This document shows positions 33,512-43,700 of a stretch of DNA of 64,000 bases, in pieces; positions within the stretch are counted from its first letter, which is position 1, and the number at the start of each line of letters is the position of its first letter. The translations under genes were made by a program, and so were the position numbers. The stretch is from the NCBI RefSeq assembly GCF_963678975.1, contig NC_089275.1, positions 23,249,977-23,313,976 of the forward strand, read 5' to 3'. The notes under the pieces are model-generated. The model worked only from the letters and a program-made list of their open reading frames with translations. It made no database searches and was not told the DNA's origin. The stretch comes from Dysidea avara. Taxonomy: Eukaryota; Porifera; Demospongiae; Dictyoceratida; Dysideidae.

Positions 33512-35388
33512 ATGGCTGGTTTGGAAAGATTCACAGTCACTTTCGTCATACCACCGTCTAAAGATTTTGAATGCTCGATCTGCCTGTCAGTGTTGCGCGA
33601 GCCTTATCTAACCACTTGTTGTGGTAGCCATTTTTGCCAACTCTGTGTCGACAATGTGAAGAAGAAAAATAATGAGTGTCCAGTGTGTAGAGAGAAGCCA
33701 GTTAATGCTGTTATTGACAAGTATTTCAGAAGACAGCTGAACCAGTTACAGGTGTATTGCCCACGAAGGAGTGTAAAAGGGTTTCAGGGAACTGGATGTG
33801 ATTGGGTGGGAGAACTTGGAAGTGTAGAAGAACATTTAGCTGTTGATCAGCTAAAAGGAGAATGTCAATATGTGGAGGTGGAGTGTCGACTTTGTGGGCA
33901 ACCAAATCTGAGAAGAATGCTAAGCAAACACATCAATAAGTCTTGTCCAAATCGTAGCATTTCATGTCAGTATTGTGGTTTTCAGTCTACACATGAAAAT
34001 ATTACCAAACAACACATTGATGTGTGTCCCAACTTTCCTTTAGTTTGCACAAATTTCTGTTCATCAACAATGCTCAAAGGTCATGAATTACCAAGCCACC
34101 TATCTACATGTCTAGAACAAGAAGTTGCTTGCTCATTTGGTGAAATGGGTTGCAAGGAAAAGATGCAACGGAAATTTCTACAGCAGCACCTTGAGTCAAA
34201 TGTCATGCAGCACCAAATGTTAACATGCCAAGCTTTTCATGTGTAACAGCAACAACTGAGAGAAACTAAGCAAGAATTATCAGATACTAAACAAGAATTA
34301 TCAAATATGAAGTCAAAAGCAGGTCAGGCTGAGTACTGGGTCAATGGCTTTCAGATGATGGCTGAAGAGGTAAAGAAAAATAGCTGGCCTCTATATCTTA
34401 CTGTAATGAATAAACTTGTTACTAGTATGTCACAACCGGTAGCTCCTATCAGAGGCGGATCCAGAGTTTCGAAAGAGGGGGGGCACCTTTCTGAAAAACA
34501 GTTGAAGACCAAAAAAACTTGCTGAAAACCAGTTGAAGACCAAAAAAAAAAAGGTCACAACAATAATAGCTAGTTATCCTTACCAACTATATCACGTCTG
34601 TTATGTAAAATAAAATCCTATTTGTAGCTTCATAGGTAAGCTACACTGCCTCATGAACATTGTGACTGCTTTATTAGAGTAATTGACTGCTCTATTAGAG
34701 TATCTCGATCTTGTATGCAATTTCTTGAAGGGGGGGGGGGGGCATTTGCCCCAAATGCCCCATCCTGGATCCGCCACTGCCTATTATCGTTAACCTTCCA
34801 AATATCTTGAAAAGTAATGTTCGATCTTCTGGTCATTCAATGCCCTTTTATACTCATCCACAAGGATATAAAATGTGCTTGAGTTTATATCAAAGTGGTA
34901 GTTTCCATAGTCGCAGTCCAAGTATAACAGTTCATGTTTGCATTGTTGAAGGCGAATTTGATGATTCTCTTGATTGGCCTTTTGAGACTATAGTTACTGT
35001 TACTCTCCTTAACAATCATAAGGATGAATCACATGAGGAAAGAGTATATGGTTTTACTGCAAACAGATATTTTCATAGCCAAGCTACTGCTAGTACAGGT
35101 CAATGTAAGCCAGTAGCAGAATCTCTTCAAAGATGGTGGTCAAACAGTATTGGTATGCAACCACAGGCATCCCATAATATATTTGGTATGCAACCACATG
35201 CGTCTTTCAAAAAGTATGGTCGTAAGTGTGCACCTTCCATGCATATGATAGAAAACAAGCAGGCATCCGTTGGGCATAATCAATGTAACCCAGTTGAATC
35301 TACTGGATTCATGACATTTTGTTATAATCATCAAGACCACCACTTCATACAGTCTGAAGCAGATTTGTATTTTAAAGTCTCTTTTTGA
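33512..35388 (+). pseudogene. RING-TRAF-MATH gene 1, broken
   Basis: Paralogue of the gene at 37986. ATG 33512 starts MAGLERFTVTFVIPPSKDFE, then a C3HC4 RING (CSIC ... CGSHFCQLC ... CPVC, about residues 25-63) and TRAF-type zinc fingers to about residue 244. There the frame meets TAA (34244-34246), where the paralogue reads Ala-Gln in YAQQQ. After the stop the same frame continues through a coiled coil (ETKQELSDTKQEL) and the start of the MATH domain. A 330 bp hAT-type element (34450-34779) then cuts it. The MATH domain resumes (HSMPFYTHPQGYK ...) to 35388, ending LYFKVSF. Stop and insertion together mark a pseudogene. However, a 244-residue RING plus zinc-finger protein without MATH could still be made. 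TRAF-like proteins are E3 ligases/adaptors of immune signalling. Confidence 0.8.
34450..34779. mobile_element. hAT-type MITE inside TRAF gene 1
   Basis: Ends CAGAGGCGGATCCAG and CTGGATCCGCCACTG are inverted repeats. CCTAT flanks both sides (34445-34449, 34780-34784). Removing the element and one CCTAT restores the MATH reading APII as in the paralogue, which confirms the borders. It contains the GACTGCTCTATTAGAG motif and a 14 bp G-run. Confidence 0.8.
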
Positions 35389-36005
35389 TAAACTGTTGGT
35401 ATTTAGTGACTGCTACTATATGTCTGCTTTTTTCCCCACTTTTGTAGATCTTTGGCTTATACTTGAACAGATAAAGGTAAACATGCTTATTATAGGATGT
35501 GTGCTGTTTACAGGTACCTGCATACACTGGTCAGTAGCAGCCGACATTAGATACGATACCACCGTACGTACAATTTCTGGCATACACTGTACAATGGTTC
35601 TCATCAATCCTCTACTCATGCAGTTATTCCTGTAGGCTAGTATATACCCACCAAACAGATTGACCATAAATATAATGGATAGGTGTGTTCAAACTACATA
35701 TTCCTTCAGAGCTACCCAAACCCATCAATTGAGTGTTACAAGTTGTTTTTTTTTATCAGTAAAATTCTCTACTGGCTGACTTACTAGCACACATGCCTTC
35801 AGACTTGGTAATGTCTAATAGTTTGAGGTTGCTTCAAGCCTTTTAGCATATTGGGCTTTTATCATGCAATTATATACAATGTCATCTGATACCATTTTGA
35901 TGTGATGTATTAAGGGTTCTAGTATTATCTAGCTTCATTTTGGCAGATGTATAAGGGGCACAAGCATCCTACCAATCTAGTTTCCAGCTTAATCAAACAG
36001 TAACT
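35389..36005. other. Spacer
   Basis: No supported gene. Short frames here match nothing recognised. Confidence 0.4.
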
Positions 36006-36013
36006 ATAAAAAT

Positions 36014-36369
36014 TAGGGCTGAAACAAATACTAATACTCGACAAGTACTCGCTAAGGATTTGGTACTTGGATAGTAAAATTGGTACTCAAGTACTCATTA
36101 AGATCATGTGATCCAGCTCACATGATGTATTTGTCACCAGGGAGTGACACAATGAAGGCTGCGGAGTTTGGTTGGCATAATTTTTGTCAGGGACACTAAC
36201 ATCAGTACTTTAATACAGTGTGTGTATCATTGTTGTTACTTGAAAAGTTGTAAACTTGGTACAAAACATGTCAAATGGGTATGACTACATGCAACTAGTA
36301 TTCGTGAGTACTCGATCGTTAACTCTAGAGAGTACTCAAATACTAAAAACCATGATCGTTTCAGCCCTA
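36014..36369. mobile_element. hAT MITE with perfect 8 bp target duplication
   Basis: Inverted ends TAGGGCTGAAAC and GTTTCAGCCCTA, flanked by ATAAAAAT (36006-36013 and 36370-36377). The interior is rich in AGTACTC/GAGTACT. Non-coding. Confidence 0.85.
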
Positions 36370-36377
36370 ATAAAAAT

Positions 36378-37283
36378 TAACAACCAAGATACAGTCATTA
36401 ACATTCAAATAGTACAGATACAGTTTCATCACTATGCACTTGCAGAATGTTTTTGCATAACTAGATACAATCTTTAAATCAACAACTCCTTTTCTCCCTA
36501 TACAGCTACTATATGCATGTGCTCCTCCGCTTGCAAGCACCTGGCATCTTTTAATGTTATGGAACAACTGTTGCTTGCATGTGTAAGGCGATGATCTCCC
36601 TTCAGGGAGTTAAGTAAAGGGAATTTCCAACAACGTATATAGCTATGCAATTGATACTTCCTAACAGTAGCAAATTTCATTTTCAAAAGTTGTACAGTAT
36701 CCATTTAAAGTGTGAAGGGATTATTTTGACATTCATGCACAAAAAAAATGATTAAAATTAATGACATTTTGAATTTGTCACCTAGAAGGAATATGCAATT
36801 GTTGCCCCCTCTACAGCATATAGATAATGTATGGGACACTTAAAATGTCATATCTCATGACCTATTAATGCATGCAATCCTTTTAAAATTAGAGAAGTTA
36901 CTTAGATATTGACAACTACAAAAAATGCAAAAATTCACACAGATTGCCAGGGGAAACAGTTATTATGTGTGATAATGCTAAGAGCTATAGTCTCACCATG
37001 CGTTACTAAATGAGTTGAAATTTCACACCAGTCATTTGTTTTAATTATTATTATTATAGCGCATATACTGTCGAGGCTATTCTGAAAATAAATATATAGA
37101 TATGCATGCAGTATATAGCTGTATATTTTATTTTAGAAAATCCAAATTTGGAGATGCTCCAGAATAAATAGGTGGGTGATATGATCTTTAAGAACAGTGG
37201 AGAAACTGGCAAACAACCTTTACTACTATTACTGCAAAAGTGATTGGTTCCGCTGACAGTATCTGTGTCATTGATCACTACAA
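36378..37283. other. Spacer
   Basis: No supported gene, RNA or clear repeat. A GATCTCC/GGGAGTTAAGTAAAGGG stretch near 36590 is unremarkable. Confidence 0.35.
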
Positions 37284-37591
37284 CAGGGGCAGATGCAGAC
37301 TTATGAAGGGGGGGGGGGAGGTGGTTTCAAAATGAACTGAGGCAGTACGTTGTCTGGTTTGGTAAAGTGAGACCAAAAAAAAAAAAGGTCACAACCAGCT
37401 GACAATAGCTGACCACCTCACCAACTATGCATATATCACTGATAAAGTACATAAAAAATCCTTACATAACTTGTTACACACTTGTGATTGCTTTATTAGA
37501 GTGACTGCTCTCAGTATCTCAATCTTGGGATACTAAAAATTTTTGGAGGGGTGGTCAAGAGCCCCCCTTGACCCCCTGTATCTGACCCCAG
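37284..37591. mobile_element. hAT-like MITE (CAGGGG ends), short copy
   Basis: Left CAGGGGCAGATGCAGACT plus a G-run; right a C-run then CTGTATCTGACCCCAG. Matches the first ~200 bp of 8236-9271. It ends about 395 bp before the start of TRAF gene 2. Confidence 0.6.
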
Positions 37592-37985
37592 CTGTAGTAT
37601 AGCTACAAGACAGGAAAACTTGGTCGGTCTTGTCTTACAAGTAAGCCACCTCCACATATTCTACATTTGTATTTGGTGATATTAAGACAATACCAATTGG
37701 ATGACCCTGGAGTCCATAGTCCATCAATTTTTTCATCAAGACTTGGTCATTTGAAAAAAGCATCTTTGATCAATGAAGCTCAGATATGATGGACTTAATC
37801 CACACCAATGTTTCACTATCCCAATATATACTCATATCAAAACTAGTTTGCTCACGTGGGCCACATGTGTGGTCTCGTGCCAGCCAAGCTCGCATGCGCA
37901 AACCCCATGCATTAGCGCGAGCCCGGCTGGGCACGAACACGTGGCAGCCGTCAAAACCACAATTCAAAAAAGTACGAGAAAAAGT
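37592..37985. promoter_or_regulatory. Upstream region of TRAF gene 2
   Basis: The last ~140 bp are GC-rich and carry two CACGTG E-box-like sites and GCGCGAG. The frame is open upstream of the ATG, but that stretch does not resemble the paralogue and is read as non-coding. Confidence 0.35.
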
Positions 37986-39443
37986 ATGGCATCGAGTAAG
38001 CTGGCGTGGAAGGATTATACGATAGCATTCGTCTCGTCTCCATCTAAAGATTACGAATGTTCAATCTGCTTGTCAATTTTGCGCGATCCTTACCTAACCA
38101 CGTGCTGTGGCAGCCATTTTTGTAAGGCTTGTGTTGAAGGAGTGAAACGGGGGGACAATCAATGTCCCCTTTGCAGAGAGCAACCGATTAACGCTTTTGT
38201 TGACAAGTACTTTAAAAGACAACTAAACCAGTTCAAGATCTATTGCCCACGAAGGAATGTAAAAGGTCATCGTGGAGGTGAAGTCGGGTGTAGATGGAAG
38301 GGACAACTTGGGGGACTAGAGCAACATTTAGCTATTGATCAGTTAGAAGGAGAATGTCAGTATGTGGAAGTGAAGTGTCAATTCTGCAGGCAGCCAGTTT
38401 TGAGGAGAAACCTAAACACACATGTTAGCAATACTTGTCCTAATCGCAAGATTTCTTGCGATTATTGTGATTTTCAGTCCACTTATGAAGAAGTTACAAA
38501 GAAACATGTCCATTCATGCCCCAACTATCCTCTATTGTGCCCTAATTCATGTTCATCAAATGTAATTCAGCGTCACAAAATGGCCGATCATCTTTCTAAG
38601 TGCCTTGAACAGGAAGTGGTTTGCTCCTTTAGTGAAATGGGTTGCAGTGAAAAGATACGACGTAAGCAATTGTCTGAACATCTTGAAACAAATGTGATGC
38701 ATCATCAAATGTTGACTTGTAAAGCTTTCTATGCACAACAACAGAGCCTCTTAGAAACACAACTAAAGGTAGTAGAAATTCAGCAACAACATGCACTAGA
38801 AATCTCTGCTTTAAAAGATAAACTTTCAAAAGCTGAATTCTGGGTTGGTGGATTTGAGATGATGGCTGAAGAGGTAAAGCGCAACAACTGGCCATTATAC
38901 TTGTCAATTATGAACAAGCTTATTATTGGCATGTCACAACCAATAGCACCAATCATTATCAGTGTACCGTATAGCCAGTATGGTTACACTCATTCCATGC
39001 CATTTTATACTCATTTAAATGGATATAAGATGCTTTTAAGTATAAGTAATGCCAACACTTACGGTTATTGTTCCCAAACAAGTGTTACAGTTAGTTTCTG
39101 TATTGTTAAAAGTGAACATGATGATATTCTTGACTGGCCTCGTAAGTGTAAAACTACAATAGCACTACTCAATCACCTGCAAGACAAAGGACATGAAGAA
39201 AAAGTATATAACATTAATGCACATAGGTACAATGAGCATGATTTCCCAACTAGTAATCCAGGTGATGATATTTATTATGAAGATCATCGTAATTGTAGTG
39301 ATGAAAAAGGTTCACAGCCAACGTTTCCTGGACATGAAAAATGCAAGCCAGTTCGATCTTCTAGGAGCTTAACATTTACTTTAAGCGATCAGAATTATAC
39401 CAGTGGACAAGATCTATACTTTAAAGTGACTTTTAAACTATAA
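37986..39443 (+). CDS. RING-TRAF-MATH protein (TRAF-like E3 ligase), intact
   Basis: 485 residues, single exon, starting MASSKLAWKD; this ATG is chosen because it aligns with the paralogue's start, although the frame is open further up. Domains: C3HC4 RING at 25-63 (C25, C28, C40/41, H44, C46, C49, C60, C63), which would bind E2 enzymes; a run of TRAF-type zinc fingers at about 87-245; a coiled coil at about 250-285 for trimerisation; and a C-terminal MATH/TRAF-C domain at about 324-485 (VPYSQYGYTHSMPFYTH, LSIS, HEEKVYN, LYFKVTF). This is the full TRAF2/3/5-like layout, so it probably links surface receptors to ubiquitin signalling. About 58 extra residues around 415-455 are variable between the copies. 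Tandem duplicate of the broken gene 2.6 kb upstream; it looks functional. Confidence 0.85.
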   Translation: MASSKLAWKDYTIAFVSSPSKDYECSICLSILRDPYLTTCCGSHFCKACVEGVKRGDNQCPLCREQPINAFVDKYFKRQLNQFKIYCPRRNVKGHRGGEVGCRWKGQLGGLEQHLAIDQLEGECQYVEVKCQFCRQPVLRRNLNTHVSNTCPNRKISCDYCDFQSTYEEVTKKHVHSCPNYPLLCPNSCSSNVIQRHKMADHLSKCLEQEVVCSFSEMGCSEKIRRKQLSEHLETNVMHHQMLTCKAFYAQQQSLLETQLKVVEIQQQHALEISALKDKLSKAEFWVGGFEMMAEEVKRNNWPLYLSIMNKLIIGMSQPIAPIIISVPYSQYGYTHSMPFYTHLNGYKMLLSISNANTYGYCSQTSVTVSFCIVKSEHDDILDWPRKCKTTIALLNHLQDKGHEEKVYNINAHRYNEHDFPTSNPGDDIYYEDHRNCSDEKGSQPTFPGHEKCKPVRSSRSLTFTLSDQNYTSGQDLYFKVTFKL

Positions 39444-40571
39444 TAGATAACATCTAAACATCTGAATTTAGTGTTACAAATAACTAGTCATTCCCAGTAT
39501 CAAGTTCAATACTTAAAGTATACTTTATGTGTATAAATATTTCCACGTTCATACAATAATAGTCCACATCTGGTTGTAAACTTGAAATTCCTATAGCGAC
39601 TTTCTCAGCAGTGGGTTAGGCAATAGATATGGTAGTCTTTACTAGACGAATGCTAATGCCCTACCATACAAATGCATTTTCATAGTTATTAGCTAAATTT
39701 TGTCAACCCAGATACTGTAATAAGAGGGGACAGCTACTCAGGCAGCTTGTTTGAACACAATATCTAGACTGCCAAAACTCTTGGGCAAAAAAATTCTGTA
39801 GCAATTAACCACAGGAATAATACCCTAATAGTATGCAAACCACCACTCATGATCAGTCAGGAAGATGACTGAACAGTGGAAGGTGCATGCCTAGAGCACA
39901 CAATATAGTACTGGTCTAATTAATAACTCTAGTATAACACACATTCAGCAACTGTTAAACAGTCACTAATATCAAGAGTAAAATTAATATATAGGCCTGA
40001 GTCAAATATGCTCACAATTTTTCCTTCCTAAACTGCTTTCAGGAACTTCCCAAAATTTTCACCTGTTATGCTCTCCATATGCACTATGCTTCTACTGTAG
40101 GTTAGCAACATTTCTTACAATTCTCTTGATCAGCGAATGCTCTATTACAGTATTTCACTACAAAGTGACTGTTCCATTAGGGAGTATCAATCTAAGGAGC
40201 AGTCTCCACTGACTGTTCCATCAGGGGAGTACCAATCTATTTTCATGTAGTTTTAGCTCTCCATAGGTATAAAATATCCACCCAATATGCTAGCATTTCT
40301 GTGTATAATAGAAAATTGCATCAAACTGGAGTACAACACCAATCATGTATTCTGTGTGTAGTGTAGCACAATGGTGTCTCAAGCTCATTGGGTTGTTGAG
40401 GATGGCCACACTACACACACCACCAGCATCTAGTAAAGGTTAGAATATAAATTTCATGCAAGATCAGCGTTCATGGAATTGAAGAAATACACACGTACAG
40501 CATGAAAATTTCAATGATGTATGTGTCAAACACAAAGTCTACAATGAGTTAGTGTATGCTGTGTTATTGCT
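39444..40571. other. Convergent intergenic region, with repeat C copy 2
   Basis: It separates the 3' ends of TRAF gene 2 (plus) and the tetraspanin gene (minus). It contains repeat C copy 2 (39991-40205). No supported gene. Confidence 0.5.
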
Positions 40572-40794
40572 TTAAACTACTTCATATTTTTCCTTCTGAG
40601 GATTGTACAATGATACAAAACAAGCCATCACTACAGCCAGTATCTGGATAAAAAATAATACGACAGTAAATTCTATTTCACTACAGGATAACTAGAACAT
40701 ATCAACTTACCAGGAGCACTGCTACAGTGATGGACACTCCAGCTACTACACCAATCTGATCAGATACTCTGTCCACAATCTCGTTAACACAACC
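40572..40794 (-). CDS. Tetraspanin exons 7 and 8 (last loop cysteine, TM4, tail)
   Basis: Exon 7 (40794-40711) opens with GCVNEIVDRVSDQIG, the final GC of the large loop and the start of TM4. Its acceptor is CTCAAG and its donor is GTAAGT. Exon 8 (40643-40572) follows a 67 bp intron, acceptor TTTTATCCAG, and reads ILAVVMACFVSLYNPQKEKY then EVV and TAA. Both are too short to be seen by open-frame length and were found by splice sites and family fit. Confidence 0.85.
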
Positions 40795-43700
40795 CTTGAG
40801 GAATAGGATGTAGTGTGCTTAACAACATGCAGTCATGCATATACACACATACACACACATGTGCAAGCAAGACGTTCCGCCATATGCATGTACTTAGATT
40901 TTTTTTTTAAAGCTTAGATATTTATTTCATAATGGCAGTAGAGTTTGGCTGAGAACCTGAGCTGGCTGTTTGGGTTGTTGGAGGCTAAGTATTTTATTTT
41001 CCTAAACCTAGCAAGCCTGGCATTTGTATAAATGTGCCATCTACTGCTAACCTTTTGTACATTTCCTGGAACACCAATACTATTCTAAAGTTATCTGTTC
41101 GAAGTAGTTGACTCGTTCACATGCAATCCCCTTACTAACTTGCAGGTCAGACTCATAGCCAGGCAATACACTACAATATAGTGCCAGCTCAAACATTTAT
41201 GATATTGATTGGATTGTGGGAAATGAGTCCAGATTGAGTCAATCCTTACATTATAACAAATGCAACACAAATACCATTGGTAATAGCACAAAAAGTATGG
41301 ATGTCTAAGTAGCACCAAACAGGGGCTTCACAACCTATCAACAGTTTTAAATTAAGAGTAAAAGGTGAACTTGTGGTAGTCCATTGGTGGTGATTACTGT
41401 TGTAGCTTCACACCACAGGTTATAAGGGCAATGCATCATGCGAGTTCCCTTTGTTCATCAAATTCAGCTTTGTGTCTACACTAAATCTTTTCTTTCTGCT
41501 TCTATGATGTTGCCTTTCTCTGCATTGTTCAACCATGGTATGACAGCTATCACATAGCTACCACATTCTTTACTTCAATGTGACACTTTCCATGTTCTTT
41601 GCATTTTTTTTTTTGGAAACACAACACTTGTACCATGGTCTAATCGACTACCAACAATAATCAAATGAACTTTCTGTGTTGCATAAATACTCGAAAATGC
41701 AACACTGTCTCAATTACTGGCATTTAAAAATATATCTAATCAAAAACAACCAAGCTATAAAAAAAGGTGCAGCCCCCAAAAAGGCCATGGTGAAAAAAGA
41801 TGTGAAATCCAAGGTGGCGGCCAAGAAATGGCTGTGATGGTAAATTAATGGCAAAATTTTTAATTACGACGATTCAGGTGAATTTGCGTTGTCTCCTGCC
41901 ACCTTGGATTTCACATCCTTTTTCACCATGGCCTTTTTGGGGGCCGCACCTTTTTTTACAGCTTGGCTGTTTTTGATTAGATATCACTTCTTTTTGTATT
42001 TGTATATTGCAAAGCCGGCCTATAGCTGGCTTTGGGGCTTTTTTAACCCATTTGTTTTTTGTTTTTTTTTAATATTTACCACAGGAAGAAGAAAAGAACT
42101 TAAAGACGATTTTTAATACTTGAACTATTTTTGATTCTATTATATAGTAATTATACAAATTATATACATATATTTATTAAATGTCAATTATTCCCCACAG
42201 GATAATTTCTTTGCACCTGATCTCTCTACTGGGTGACTTGAAATGTAGCTGAACTACAGGATGGTTTCTTTGTAGCTGACCTCTCTACAAGGTGACTTGT
42301 TTCTAGTTCATCTCTCTATAAAGTGGTTTGCTTGTAACTGAACTCTCTGCAAGGTAATTTGATTGTAGCCGAGCTTTCTACAGGCTTCTTTCTAGCTAAT
42401 CTCTATATAGGGTAACTTGTTTGTACCATGAACTTTCTACAGAGTGGGTTCTTTGGAGCTGAACTCTCTACAAGGTGACTTGTTTTAGCTTATCTCTCTA
42501 CAAGATGACTTCCTCTAGCTGATCTCTCTACAATGTGACTTATATCTAGCTGAACTATCTACAGGATGATCTGTTTGTAACTGAAATCTCTACAGGGTGA
42601 CTTGTTTCTAGCTGATCTCTCTATAGAGTAACATGTTTCTAGCTGAACTCTCTAAAGAGTGTGTTCTTTGTAGCTGAACTCTCTACAAGGTGACTTCTTC
42701 TAGCTGATCTCTCTATAGGGTGACCTGATCTCTCTGTATACCTAGCTGAACACTCTACAGGATGGTTTCTTTGTAGCTGGTCTCTACAAGGTGACTTCTG
42801 CTACTACAGGGTGACTTGTATCTATAACTGAACTATCTACAGGACGATCTGTTTGTAGCTGAATTCTCTACAGGATGACTTGTTTCTAGCTGATCTGTCT
42901 ATAGGGTCACTTGTTTCTAGCTAAACTCTCTGTTCTTTGTAGCTGAACTCTCTACAAGGTGACTTCTTCTGGGTGACCTGATCTCTCTGCAGGGTGACTT
43001 TTATCTTGCTGAACTCTCTACAGGGTGATTTGTTTGTAACTGAACTCTCTACAGGTATATTTGTTTGTAAGTGAACTCTTTGCAAGGTGATTTGTTTGTA
43101 GCTGATTTCTTTACAGGGTAATTTGTTTGTATAGCTTAACTCTCTACAAGGTGATTTATTTGTAGCTGAACTCTCTACAGGGTGATGTGTTTTTAGCTGA
43201 TCTCTCTACAGGGTGATTTGGTTGTAGCTGATCTCTCTACAGGTTGATTTGTTTGCAGCTGAAGTTTCTACAAGGTGTCTTGTTTGTAGCTGATCTCTCT
43301 ACAGGATGGTTTCTTTGTCACTGAACTCTCTACAAGGTGACTTGCTTCTAGCTGATTTCTCTACTAGGTGACCTCCTCTAGCTGATCTCTCTACAGGTTG
43401 ATTTGTTTGTAGCCGAACTCTCTACAGGGTGATTTGCTTGTAACTGAATTCCCTATATTGTGTCTAGTTTCTAGCTGATCTATCTACAGGGTGATTTGTT
43501 TGTAGCTGAACTCTCTACAGGGTGATTTGTTTTTAGCTGATCTCTCTACAGGTTGATTTGTTTGTAGCCGAACTCTCTACAGGGTGATTTGCTTGTAACT
43601 GAATTCCCTATATTGTGTCTAGTTTCTACCTCATCTATCTGCAGGGTGATTTGTTTGTAGCCTCTCTACAGGGTGATTTGTTTCTATCTGATCTCTCTAC

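Noticed and set aside
34450-34779. The MITE in TRAF gene 1 as an intron
   Set aside because: It has TIRs and a target duplication, lacks GT-AG ends at the borders, and the paralogue has no intron there.
37773-37985. N-terminal extension of TRAF gene 2 by 71 residues
   Set aside because: Not matched in the paralogue, which starts at the equivalent of ATG 37986; the sequence looks like promoter.
41889-42116. 75-codon hydrophobic frame
   Set aside because: Half of it is the right arm of the foldback; no domain.
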